This document shows positions 23,133-32,800 of a stretch of DNA of 64,000 nucleotides, piece by piece. The notes beneath the pieces are model-generated. The model was not told the DNA's origin, did no database searches, and was given only the letters and a program-made list of their open reading frames with translations. This stretch comes from Centipeda infelix ATCC 43532 (GTDB lineage: Bacteria > Bacillota > Negativicutes > Selenomonadales > Selenomonadaceae): NCBI RefSeq assembly GCF_000234095.1, contig NZ_JH376797.1, positions 322,493 through 386,492 of the forward strand. The letters are read 5' to 3'. The position numbers and the translations under genes were made by a program. How positions within the stretch are numbered: the stretch's first letter is position 1; the number at the start of each line of letters is the position of its first letter.

Positions 23133-23536
23133 GGGTCATACGGGAAGTCCCTATGGTCGCACTCCACACGGCACTCGTGAAACTCCTCAAGGCGGGGCAA
23201 ACCTGCCCCGTACACGGGGAAGTCCCATCGAAAGCGGCGCGCCCGTATATCACCGTCGGAGACGCGACATTTAAGCCCGTCGGCACAAAAGAGTGCCTGA
23301 TATGGCGGGTGACGACGAACGTAGAAGTCTGGGCGGCGCGTGAGCAACGACGACAGCTCAACGAGGTCATGAATGACATCTCGACGCTTGTCACGGAATA
23401 TTGGAACAAACTCACAGTCGATGGCTTTTACGTCATGGACTGCGACATTGATTTTCTTGAAACATTCGAGGAAAACGGCGGCGGCTATCATGGGATTGTT
23501 ACCGTCGTGACAGATTTACAGAAACAGGAGGAATAA
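23129..23536 (+). CDS. Tail terminator / DUF3168-like tail completion protein
   Basis: A 135-residue protein. ALHTALVKLLKAGQTCPVHG opens the usual helix. TNVEVWAAREQRRQLNEVMN and a terminal GIVTVVTDLQKQ follow the DUF3168/TTP order. Such proteins cap the tail tube and set its final length. The GTG start overlaps the previous stop; an ATG at 23153 is also possible. Family assignment rests on both pattern and position. Confidence 0.75.
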   Translation: MRVIREVPMVALHTALVKLLKAGQTCPVHGEVPSKAARPYITVGDATFKPVGTKECLIWRVTTNVEVWAAREQRRQLNEVMNDISTLVTEYWNKLTVDGFYVMDCDIDFLETFEENGGGYHGIVTVVTDLQKQEE

Positions 23537-23538
23537 AC

Positions 23539-24027
23539 ATGTTGACAGACCAGGAACTCAAGAAGCTCCCCGATAACCCGTCCAAGGCGACGGCATCGCC
23601 GGGGAAAGACACACTGCTCTACATCAACAAAGGGAAAGAGAATGCTCCCGCATGGGTGCTCGTCGGAGGGCAGCGCAATACGCCGCTCTCGCGTAAGGCG
23701 AACACGCTGGACGCCTCCCATAAGGCGTCAGGCGGATGGGGTGCAAATATGCCGGGGCTGAAATCGTGGTCGATTGAGTACAGCGGACTTGTCATTATGA
23801 CTGATGAGGGGCTGCAGATTCTTGATTATTGCTTCACCGAAAGCAAGCAGGCCCACGTCAAGATCGAATATCCCGATAAGAAGTATCGCACCGGATGGGC
23901 GTTCATCACGGACTACAACGAGGACAATGCACATGACGGCATTTCGACCGTCAAGGTGACACTGCAGGGGAACGGTCCGATCAGTGAGCTCAAGAGCGAT
24001 GCGGTTACCCCACCGTCGGGACCTTGA
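23539..24027 (+). CDS. Major tail tube protein, TP901-1 type
   Basis: A 162-residue protein with the tube-protein pattern KDTLLYINKGKENAPAWVLV near the start, SWSIEYSGLVIMTDEGLQIL in the middle, and a beta-rich IEYPDKKYRTGWAFITDY segment. It polymerises to form the non-contractile tail tube. It stands between the terminator and the tail chaperone pair, as expected in a siphovirus. Confidence 0.9.
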   Translation: MLTDQELKKLPDNPSKATASPGKDTLLYINKGKENAPAWVLVGGQRNTPLSRKANTLDASHKASGGWGANMPGLKSWSIEYSGLVIMTDEGLQILDYCFTESKQAHVKIEYPDKKYRTGWAFITDYNEDNAHDGISTVKVTLQGNGPISELKSDAVTPPSGP

Positions 24028-24042
24028 TGGGAGGATTAAAGC

Positions 24043-24396
24043 ATGAAGAAAACGGTAGTGGTGGCGGCGGCGGGGAAGACGTGGGAACTTTGTTTCACGA
24101 TCCGTTCCCTTGCCGCATTTGAACGAAAGATCGGAAAGTCGATAATTTCGATCGTTGCGGGCGGCGTTGTCCACATGATTGAGCAAATGAATATTGACGC
24201 CACCGTTGCGGGGCTACGCTGTGCGCTTTCCATCTCGGAAGATGAGGCGTATGACCTCATTGATGAGATTTGTTCCGGTGGAGGGAACTTGGATTACATC
24301 AACGGGTGTATCATTAACGCCATCCTCGCGACGGGGCTTTTTGGTCAGGATAAGGAAGATACGGAGACGGAGGATGAAGACGCGGGAAAGCAGTAA
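24043..24396 (+). CDS. Tail assembly chaperone, G-type
   Basis: A 117-residue protein, MKKTVVVAAAGKTWELCFTI onward, with an acidic Glu/Asp-rich end (EDTETEDEDAGKQ). It lies between tail tube and tape measure, like lambda gpG. The G GGA AAG sequence four codons before its stop is the same slippery heptamer used by lambda G-GT, so part of the product should be extended into the frame that follows. Both forms help fold the tail tube around the tape measure. Confidence 0.88.
   Translation: MKKTVVVAAAGKTWELCFTIRSLAAFERKIGKSIISIVAGGVVHMIEQMNIDATVAGLRCALSISEDEAYDLIDEICSGGGNLDYINGCIINAILATGLFGQDKEDTETEDEDAGKQ
24384..24390 (+). other. Programmed -1 frameshift site
   Basis: The heptamer G GGA AAG stands in the zero frame of the chaperone gene. 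After a -1 slip, reading continues GCA GTA AGC TCT TTC GGT GAG TGG and stays open to 24704, while the zero frame stops at 24396. Confidence 0.85.
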
Positions 24397-24704
24397 GCTC
24401 TTTCGGTGAGTGGGTGGAGGCGGCGGAGGAAATTGCCTACGCCGAACTCACCTTAAAGCCGAAAGAGTTTGAGGAATTGCAGCCGCGCGAGTTCTATGCC
24501 CTCATACGAGGGTGGAAGCGGCGCGAAAAGGCACGGGACTATAAGAAAGCATATTTCGTTTCGTGGCTGATTGCACCTCATGTGAAAGAACCAATCAATG
24601 CGGAAAAGATCGCGGAACCACTTTGGCAGACTCCGGCAGATGTGCAAAAAAAGGCGGAAGAAGACCGCCGTATCCTATATGAGGAGTTCGGATTGACAGA
24701 ATGA
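24391..24704 (+). CDS. T-domain of the tail chaperone, made by -1 frameshift
   Basis: This frame encodes about 104 residues (AVSSFGEWVEAAEEIAYAEL, then a KRREKARDYKKAYFVSWLIA helix). An open frame starts at GTG 24414, but no ribosome site precedes it, whereas the slippery site upstream is canonical. The natural reading is a GT-type fusion from 24043 through the shift to 24704. In lambda the T domain contacts the tail tube while G binds the tape measure. The frame ends 16 bases before the tape measure gene. Confidence 0.85.
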
Positions 24705-24720
24705 TGGAAAGGAGGTAGCG

Positions 24721-27700
24721 ATGGCAACAATATCGGAGATGGTGATAAAGATCGGCGCGGATGCGTCGGGATTGAGCGCGGGTCTCAACAAGGCGCAGCA
24801 GGACATCAATAAGACGTTCTCTGTGAATCCTGTCAATGAGTTCTCCGATGCACTCACGGGAACGACGGGGAAAGTAGATAAGCTCATCGGCTCGTTCTCC
24901 TCGCTGGCGAAAATCGCGGCGACGGGATTTGGGCTATCCAGCCTTATATCGGGTGCGGTGGAGGCGGGCGAAGCCGCCTATCAGCTCGCGAATCGTCTGC
25001 AAATATCCTATGCCGAAGCTGGGAAGTTTTCGCGTATTCTAAAGCTCACGGGCGGGGATGCAGACACATGCGGCGCGGCGTTTATGCGTCTGGACAAGAC
25101 GCTCATGTCGGACGGTGAGGCAGGCGAGCGTGCACGCGCAATGCTGGATGCGGTCGGTGTTTCCCTCACAGACAGCGCGGGAAAGATTCTGCCGCTCAAC
25201 GAACAGCTGAAGAACCTGTCGGAGGGCTATAAGAAAGCAGTCGAGGCGGGATACGGGCAAGAGTTCATTATGAACACGCTCGGCGTCCGCGGCATGGCAC
25301 TCACAAAAACCCTGCAAAACTACACAGAGGCAGCGAATAACGCTGCAAAAATCAAGAGCATCGGGCTTGACCCCGAGGAAATGCACCGTATCAGCCAACA
25401 GCTGAAACTCGTCGAAATGCAGGCAGGACAGCTCAAGAACGTCGGCGGTGCGGTCATTGCCCCGATTGCTGCCGATGTATTCCCTCCCATTATCGAGGGG
25501 CTCGCGACGACGGCGAAATTCGTTGCCGAAAACAAGAAAGAGCTGAAAGACCTCGCGAAGACGGGGCTGGAAGTTGTCGCAGTCTATAAGACAATGCAGG
25601 CGGCGGCAAAGATCAGCGCGGGTGTATCGGGTGCATGGAAGGCAGCACAGGCTGCGCAGATGGCGCAGAATGCGCCGCAAGCGGATCCGGCCGCACTCAC
25701 AGCGGCACAAGAAAAAAGCATTGCACGCCGTATGCGGCGAATTGACCAGCTCACCGAAAAAGAGATCAAGGCGATGGAAAAAACCGTTGCGAAGATGGCT
25801 CTCTCGGAAGAGGAAAAAGTACGCCTTGCTACAGAGTCGGCAATGCGCATTGAGCAGGCGGCTGCACAACGTGCAGCGCAGGAACAACTGTACATGGCTG
25901 AGATGTACGGGAAGATCAACCTGCAAGCCGCGCAGAGTGCTGAAGCGCAGATTGCGGCGATGCAGACCGTACGTGCCGAATCGGCGGGGACGGCGGCACA
26001 GGTCATAGGGAACAACGTACGGGTTACTGAAAGTACGGGGGGCATTGTCGGAGCAAATGAGGCGGTCATCGCATCGGAACGCGCAAAGGGCGCGGCGGCA
26101 ATGGCTGCGGGGGCACAGAGCATTTCTGCAAGCGAAGCAGCAGCGGCGGCGGCACGTATGCAGGCGGGAGCGGTGGAAACGGTCGCGGCAGCAAATGCGG
26201 CGGCTGGGGCATCTGCCGTAAGCGCAGGAGCGACAACCGTCACAGCAATGGGAACAGCTACGCGCATGGTACGCGGTGCGGCGTCAGCAGTGTTTGCACT
26301 CGCGGGCGGGTGGCTGGGTGTTGCGGCGGCAATTGGATACGCTGCCTATAAGCTCTGGGAGTATAACAAAGAGCAGAAGGCAACGCGTGAAAAAAACACG
26401 TACGAGGTCAACGGGCAAAAGTATCTGGAGCGAAACGGTACATTCTATCGACTGGAACAGGATGTTGACCCAATCGCTATTGCAAATGGAAATATGATGG
26501 GCTCCATGACGCGTGAATATGAGGTGGAGGAGACCGATGCGGCGACGCTGGAAGATCTCAATTCCGCGTGGTTTGAGCGGCACAAAGACGATGAGGACTA
26601 TCTTTTAGAGCTGCAAAAGGAGGCGGCAGAAAAACAGAACGAGGCGGCTGATTTAGCGCTAAAAGCCGCTATGGAAGAACTGGACAACATGAAAAGCGAT
26701 AAGGGTGAAAAACACACCCTGCCAAAAGAAGATACCGTCAAGACTTACGAAATCGAAGTGCAAATAGGGGAAGAGGTCTTGGACGAAGCCCGCGCCCGTA
26801 TTGGTACAGAATATCTATTAGGTGGACTTGGCGACGATGGAGGCGGGCTTGCAACGGATTGCGGCAAGCTCGTTCTGGACGCCTTCACAGCGGCGGGCGT
26901 TGCTTTTGAGAACAGATATGTCCCCGACATGATCGAAGAGGCAAAGCGGAAAGGCGCATGGCATGCAGCGGGCGACGGTTACGTGCCGCAAGCAGGAGAC
27001 GCCGCCGTCGTGCTGGGAGATGAGCACATTGTTGTATCGAACGGAAAGGGCGGATACGTCGGTGCGAACAGCAGCACGGGTGTTATTGAGAAAAACAGCG
27101 TTGAAGCAGATTTCGGGAAGGTGACCGGATACATCTCTGTTGCTGAACTCACGGGCGGCGCGACGGTCAGAAAAACCGTCGGCGAGAGCGACAAGGCAGC
27201 ACAGGAGGCAATCAAGAAGCTCAATCAGGCGAAGACACAAGCAACACGGCTCTTTCAGACAATGGAGAGCGAGATCACGAGTGAGACGAAAACCGCATAT
27301 GAGGCAGGCATGGCAAAACTTGCTGAGAACGTCCGCGCCAAACAGCAGGAGATCAACAAGATTGCACAGGCTGGCGTAGATACGACCGTGCTGCAGGCTG
27401 AGCTTGCGGAATACGAACATGTTCTTACGGAAAAGATTGTCAATCAGCAGAAAGAGGCGCTGGCAGAGGTACAACGCGAGGAGCAGAAAATCACCGCCGA
27501 GATGGCGGGGGACTATGCGGCACTTGCAGAAGCTCAATATCAGGAGACCATCGCACGCATTGAAAAGGAGCGCAAGGAAAAGTACAAAGCAATTGCTACC
27601 GACAAAAACATCTATGAGGAAGAACTAGCCCTCAATAAATGGTACAATGCCGAAATGCTCAGCGCTGCCAAGACGCGGGAAGATGCTTTACGCGAGGTCA

Positions 27701-28458
27701 ACAAGCGGCGCTTGCAGGACATGCAGGACAAAGGAAATATCATCGGCATAAAGAGCTACCTCACCGAAAACGGAGATCGACAACAGCAGGATCTCGACCT
27801 CGCGGGGCAGTCTGAGCTTGCAAAAGCCTACGTCAAAATTTGGAATGATGCACATAAGAGCGTTTCCGGTTACCTCGCCGATGCGGCCGAAAATGTATAT
27901 GGAACATTGTCGGACTCCTTGACGGATTTTATCAAGGGGACGAAATCCGCGCAGGATGTATTCCGAGACTTCGGGAACAGCGTGCTCTCCATGATGGCGC
28001 GGATTGCGGCGCAACGTTTTGCCGCGAACATCATGAACGGGCTCTTTGGAAATATGTTCGGCGGCGGGAAAACAGGAATGTCGGCATCGACCGCCTACAC
28101 ATTTCCTACGGGGGTGACGCCTGTTCATGCGCCGACATATACGCTCCCGAGCATCCGTGCGTTTGCAAAGGGCGGCATTGTCACTGCGCCGACACTTGGA
28201 CTAATCGGCGAGGGCGGCGACCGTGAAGCAGTTATCCCACTCAACGAGCGCAACCTGAGTGCGCTTGCAGGTGGACAAGGAAAAGGAGCCAACGTCGTAG
28301 TCAACATTACAAATCGTTCGGAAAGCAAGGTGCGGGTCGAGAATAATCGCTATGATGCTTCTTTGAACCGTATGATTTTAGACATTGTAGTGGATGGAGC
28401 CAATCGCAACGTTGGAGGCTTCGGCACAAACTTACGAACTGCGTTGGGAGGCGGCTAA
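24721..28458 (+). CDS. Tail tape measure protein with embedded NlpC/P60-like domain
   Basis: A 1245-residue protein. The start MATISEMVIKIGADASGLSA is typical, and a large Ala-rich helical middle reaches ~residue 540. A hydrophobic stretch lies near ~520-545 (AVFALAGGWLGVAAAIGYAA). Residues ~685-805 hold a peptidoglycan-hydrolase-like domain: TDCGKLVLDAF puts a Cys at 714 and DEHIVVSNG a His at 769. Further coiled coils follow. The last ~150 residues contain the usual GGIVTAPTLGLIGEGGDREA signature. The protein sets tail length and crosses the cell wall during DNA entry. The hydrolase would open the wall. Confidence 0.93.
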   Translation: MATISEMVIKIGADASGLSAGLNKAQQDINKTFSVNPVNEFSDALTGTTGKVDKLIGSFSSLAKIAATGFGLSSLISGAVEAGEAAYQLANRLQISYAEAGKFSRILKLTGGDADTCGAAFMRLDKTLMSDGEAGERARAMLDAVGVSLTDSAGKILPLNEQLKNLSEGYKKAVEAGYGQEFIMNTLGVRGMALTKTLQNYTEAANNAAKIKSIGLDPEEMHRISQQLKLVEMQAGQLKNVGGAVIAPIAADVFPPIIEGLATTAKFVAENKKELKDLAKTGLEVVAVYKTMQAAAKISAGVSGAWKAAQAAQMAQNAPQADPAALTAAQEKSIARRMRRIDQLTEKEIKAMEKTVAKMALSEEEKVRLATESAMRIEQAAAQRAAQEQLYMAEMYGKINLQAAQSAEAQIAAMQTVRAESAGTAAQVIGNNVRVTESTGGIVGANEAVIASERAKGAAAMAAGAQSISASEAAAAAARMQAGAVETVAAANAAAGASAVSAGATTVTAMGTATRMVRGAASAVFALAGGWLGVAAAIGYAAYKLWEYNKEQKATREKNTYEVNGQKYLERNGTFYRLEQDVDPIAIANGNMMGSMTREYEVEETDAATLEDLNSAWFERHKDDEDYLLELQKEAAEKQNEAADLALKAAMEELDNMKSDKGEKHTLPKEDTVKTYEIEVQIGEEVLDEARARIGTEYLLGGLGDDGGGLATDCGKLVLDAFTAAGVAFENRYVPDMIEEAKRKGAWHAAGDGYVPQAGDAAVVLGDEHIVVSNGKGGYVGANSSTGVIEKNSVEADFGKVTGYISVAELTGGATVRKTVGESDKAAQEAIKKLNQAKTQATRLFQTMESEITSETKTAYEAGMAKLAENVRAKQQEINKIAQAGVDTTVLQAELAEYEHVLTEKIVNQQKEALAEVQREEQKITAEMAGDYAALAEAQYQETIARIEKERKEKYKAIATDKNIYEEELALNKWYNAEMLSAAKTREDALREVNKRRLQDMQDKGNIIGIKSYLTENGDRQQQDLDLAGQSELAKAYVKIWNDAHKSVSGYLADAAENVYGTLSDSLTDFIKGTKSAQDVFRDFGNSVLSMMARIAAQRFAANIMNGLFGNMFGGGKTGMSASTAYTFPTGVTPVHAPTYTLPSIRAFAKGGIVTAPTLGLIGEGGDREAVIPLNERNLSALAGGQGKGANVVVNITNRSESKVRVENNRYDASLNRMILDIVVDGANRNVGGFGTNLRTALGGG

Positions 28459-28824
28459 ATGGCGGACGCAATCAAATTCCCTGACATCGGTCATCCGTGC
28501 CTTCCTACATCGTCCGGAAGCGGGAGCTCCCATACGGTGAATGTGCAGGATAGCACGATCAGCACAACAAGTGACGCGAACTACAAGCACACACGTCCGC
28601 GCACAACGCGCATGATTCGGACATGGACGTTTGCATGGAACGGCGTTCCCGAGGTCCTGATGAAAAAGCTGTTGGCATTTTATCGTCAGGTTGGAACCTT
28701 TCAGGCATTCTCCTTCACAGACTGGAATATGGGAGAAACGCATACCGTACGATTTGCGGAGGCTCTTTCCTATCAATTCAATTATCCGGGCTATAGCTTT
28801 ACATTGAAATTCGAGGAGGTGTGA
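28459..28824 (+). CDS. Minor tail protein, lambda M-like
   Basis: A 121-residue beta-rich protein with RMIRTWTFAWNGVPEVLMKK and TFQAFSFTDWNMGETHTVRF, ending SFTLKFEEV. The region between tape measure and an L-like gene is the M position of lambda-type tails, and the fold pattern fits a distal tail ring protein. It is assigned mainly by position and overall resemblance. Confidence 0.7.
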   Translation: MADAIKFPDIGHPCLPTSSGSGSSHTVNVQDSTISTTSDANYKHTRPRTTRMIRTWTFAWNGVPEVLMKKLLAFYRQVGTFQAFSFTDWNMGETHTVRFAEALSYQFNYPGYSFTLKFEEV

Positions 28825-28827
28825 CAG

Positions 28828-29415
28828 ATGAATCATTTTTCCAAGATCGCGACGCTTGAAAAAAACAAACTTTCGACGGATGCGCCGTTTTTGATTTTGG
28901 TACAAGTGAATCATACGGCGCTCATCGAACCGATTTATCTCGTGCGCAACACCGAGGATGTTGTTTGGAAGGGGAAGACGTGGACGGCATTCCCAATGGA
29001 GCTGGATAACTACGAAGAAGATGGGAAGACATTGCCGTCTCTGAATCTGAAAATCAGCTCGGGCGGCGGGCTGCTCACAACATACTTACAAAAGTACGAC
29101 GGACTCGTAGACGCAAGGGCGAGCCTCTACATTGTGAATGCAAAGCTCTTGGATGTTCCGGAGCCTGAAATGGAGCTTGCCTTTATTGTTAATTCTGCAA
29201 ACTATGACGAACAATGGATTTCTTTCACACTGGGGGCATCTCCGGAGATTGCGGATAGATTTCCGGCGTGGCGTTATCTTACGGATTTTTGCCCGTTTGT
29301 TTGCGGTGATATTCGATGCGGCTATCTGGGTGCGAAGCAGTGCAGGAATAACCTGGAATCCTGCCTTATCCCGGAACGATTCGGAGGAGAGCCGGGTATT
29401 CAAGAAGGGAGGTGA
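28828..29415 (+). CDS. Minor tail protein, lambda L-like, with Fe-S cysteines
   Basis: A 195-residue protein. The N-terminal two thirds are beta-rich (LILVQVNHTALIEPIYLVRN). The C-terminus carries CPFVCGDIRCGYLGAKQC, then LESCLIPERFGGEPG. This pattern of cysteines followed by a RFGG loop matches the iron-sulfur domain of lambda gpL. The protein forms part of the tip ring between tape measure and J. AGGAGGTGTGACAG precedes the ATG. Confidence 0.85.
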   Translation: MNHFSKIATLEKNKLSTDAPFLILVQVNHTALIEPIYLVRNTEDVVWKGKTWTAFPMELDNYEEDGKTLPSLNLKISSGGGLLTTYLQKYDGLVDARASLYIVNAKLLDVPEPEMELAFIVNSANYDEQWISFTLGASPEIADRFPAWRYLTDFCPFVCGDIRCGYLGAKQCRNNLESCLIPERFGGEPGIQEGR

Positions 29416-29419
29416 TTAC

Positions 29420-29809
29420 ATGAAATACGATGATCTGATTGGAACACCGTTCATCGATGGCGGGCGCGACAAAGAAACAGGGCTTGACTGTTGGGGGCTG
29501 GCGCGCGAGATGTTCCGGCGTCAGGGCATTGACGTGCCGGACTATCACATCAGCGCCATGCGTACGGCAGAGATTGCACAAGAAATGAACGCAGAGGAAA
29601 TGGACTGGCTGCGTCTGGATGAGCCGGAAGAAGGCTGCCTTGTCCTGCTGCGCCTTGATGCTGGAGTCTGGGCGAATCATGTGGGCATCTGTCTTGGTGA
29701 TGGGAGATTCATTCACGCGTACAGTTCGGCGGGAACGTGCATTGACCGCTTGGCACGATGGCGGTCGCGGATTGTCGGATTCTACAGACCAAAGGAGGCG
29801 AGACGATGA
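29420..29809 (+). CDS. Tail assembly NlpC/P60 protein, lambda K-like
   Basis: A 129-residue NlpC/P60 peptidase. GLDCWGLAREMFRRQG places the active Cys at 24, and WANHVGICLGDGRFIHAY gives the active His. It lacks the N-terminal JAB domain of lambda gpK. It may digest peptidoglycan during entry or process tail parts. GGGAGGTGATTAC precedes ATG 29420. It overlaps the J gene by four bases. This makes two NlpC-like domains in one tail module. Confidence 0.9.
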   Translation: MKYDDLIGTPFIDGGRDKETGLDCWGLAREMFRRQGIDVPDYHISAMRTAEIAQEMNAEEMDWLRLDEPEEGCLVLLRLDAGVWANHVGICLGDGRFIHAYSSAGTCIDRLARWRSRIVGFYRPKEARR

Positions 29810-32800
29810 TACAGATTGTGATGGTGGAAAATCCCTTCGAGATGAAAAAGGAAATCCACTCCGGATGCTACAATCAGGGGAACGTCTGCGCCTACGTGGA
29901 TCCGACGGCGAAGGATATATACCTAAACGGTGTATTGGTCGAAGACGTGGAGCATACATATCCACAAGACGGCGCGCAGCTCATTGTCATGCCGCACATC
30001 GAGGGCGGCGGATTGAAAAAAGTGTTGGGATTCGTGGCGATGATCGCCTTGACCATGTATGCGGGGAGTATTGCGGGCGGTCTTTGGAGAGGCGCGCTTG
30101 GGAGTGCGTTTGCAGGCGGTACGGTTGGAGCGACACTGGCATCCGGCGCGGTCATGTTTCTTGGTGGTAAAATCATCAACTCTATCTTCCCGCAACAAAC
30201 ACCGAATATGAGCTGGATGAGCGAGCAGGAAACGAGCCGTTCCTATGGCTGGGATATTCCTACACCGACAGCGATGGCGGGGCAAGTCGTAGGAGAGACC
30301 TACGGCGAATGTCTGCCCGCGCCGCAGCTTTTGGAGGCGCACGTCGAGACCATCGGAGATAAGCAATATTTAAACCTGCTCTACTCTGGCGGCTACGGTC
30401 CCGTCGACTCCATCGACAACATACGCATTGATTATACGGATATCAGCGTTTTTAGCGGTGTGGAGCTCGAGACGCGCCTTGGCACGAATGACCAAACGCC
30501 AATTTCGTTTTTCAAGAATACACCGCTCGATCAGTCCGTCGGCGTGGAGCTTGTGAAAGGATCCTCGGTCGTTCGAACGAGCAACAGTAAGAGAGCCTCC
30601 AAACTTGAGGTTACGCTTGAATGGCCGGGCGGCTTGTACCACATCAACGATGAGGGCGGGTATGAAAACGCAACAGTCAAATTCATACTGAAGTACCGCC
30701 GGGGCAAAGATGATGCGTGGCATAATTTCAAACATCAAGGAAACACAGAATCTGAGTATAGTGTGACGATGGCGACGGCGGACGCCGTGCGCAGGACTTT
30801 TTCTGTAGAAGGATTGGAGCCGGGGCAATACGATGTGCAGGTCACGCTGACAGAACGTCCGACAACGACACGATATCAGACGATGACACAATGGACGATC
30901 ATGACATCCTACACAGACGGCGTATACAGCCGCCCGAACAAGGTGCTTGTCGGGCTGCGGATTCTTGCGACCAATCAGCTTTCGAGCGGGATTCCATCGG
31001 TCAACTGGCGTCAGAAAAGAAAGACGGTGCATGTATGGGATCCTGTTGCAGGAGAATATGTCGAAAAGGCAGCGGATAATCCGATCTGGGCGGCGTATGA
31101 CATCCTGCACCATTGCCGCAAGTTGAAAAACATCCATACGGGCATGTATGAATTCGTCGCCGATGGTGTCGCAAAAGAATCTTTAGGCGCATACTGGGAG
31201 GAATGGGTATCGGCTGCAGCCTATGCGGATGAAGAAATCCTTAATCAGGACGGGGAAAAAGAGCCGCGCTTCCGCTTTGACGCCATCTTCGATACCGCGC
31301 AAAAACGCATGACCGCTGCACAGAAGGCGGCGAACATCGGTCATGCCGTCATTATCCCGCACGGTCGGAACTATGGCGTTGTCGTAGATCGTCCCGGTAC
31401 AATGACACAGATTTTCGGTGAGGGCCGGACGACCGTCTCGACCGTCAAGGGATCCTTTTCCTCGAAGGAGGATAGAGCGAGGGCAATTGAAGTCACCTAT
31501 AACGATGGGGAGAACGACTTCAAGAATACGGTCATGACGATACGCTCGCCGAACTACAACAAGGACAGCGCATGGACGGACAATACAGCGCCGCTTTCGC
31601 TCTTTGGTGTCAGGCGACGCTCGCAGGCGTATCGCGAAGCTATTACAGCGCTTGCGACCAATGAGCGGCAAGTGCAGACCGTCACACTCTCGGCGGATAT
31701 TGACGCAATCGTCGCCGAATACGGGGACATTGTCGGATTCAACCATGCTGTCAGCCGCATCGGCATCGCGTCCGGGCGCATCGTCACGGCAACGAAATCG
31801 ACAGTCACGCTGGACAGGGAGGTGGAAATCAGCGCCGCGAAGACGTATGAGCTATACATCCAGACGGCAGCCGACACGCTCATCAAGCGCAAGATTGCAG
31901 CCCGTGACTACAAAGGCGACACACTGCTCCTAGAAACGCCGTTTGACGATGACCGGATCCCGGAGCTGCATGACAACTACGCATTTGGCGAGACGAACAA
32001 GGCGGTCAAGCCGTTCCGCATCGTCGGCGCGGCACGGAACGGCGACATGCTCGTAGACCTGACGCTTGCCGAATACGATGAGGCGATGTATGCGACGGAA
32101 CTTGACTATGCCAAATATCCCGAAGTGGACTATACGGATACATCCGAAACAGCGAACGTTCTGACCGTTGTTGCGACGGAGAGAAGCTACGAGGCAGGCG
32201 ACGCCGCCGTTGTAGATGTTTTTGTCAAATGGACGATGAGTAAGTCCGGAAGAAGTCCAGACGGTTACATCGTTGAGCTTTCCGGGCGAAGCGGTGACTA
32301 TAGCGACCAAAACCGCACGGAAAAGACAAGCTACACATTTCACAACGTCAAGCAGGGCGAGACGTACGACATTACGGTAAAATGCGTGTTTGGTGAAATC
32401 ACCATAGGTGGCGCGGCAACCATGCTCAAGGTCAGCGCCGGCACGAAAGCGCCGACGGTAAAGCCGGACGCGCCGCAGAAGCTAAATGTCGTCATGGGAC
32501 GGACGGTCAAAGTATTTTGGAACGAAGTGACCAATACACATATCGCTTGCTACGAACTGAGGACAAATGCAGACAAGGGGAAGACCGAAGGACTGCTGCT
32601 GCAAACGAAAGACATACAAGCGTCCGTTGAGTTGAAAAATCGAAAAGGGACGCTCTACCTGTTTGCCAAAAACCGTATAGGTCAATACAGCGACCCTGCA
32701 AAGATTGATTATGAAAAGACCGTGCCGCGCGCGCCGAAATGGCTGAATGTTGCGGGTAAGATGGGTGCCGTTGCCATTACAACAGAAGCCGTCCCGAACG

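Noticed and set aside
24414-24704. Independent gene after the tail chaperone
   Set aside because: No ribosome site before GTG 24414, while a canonical slippery heptamer upstream explains the frame.
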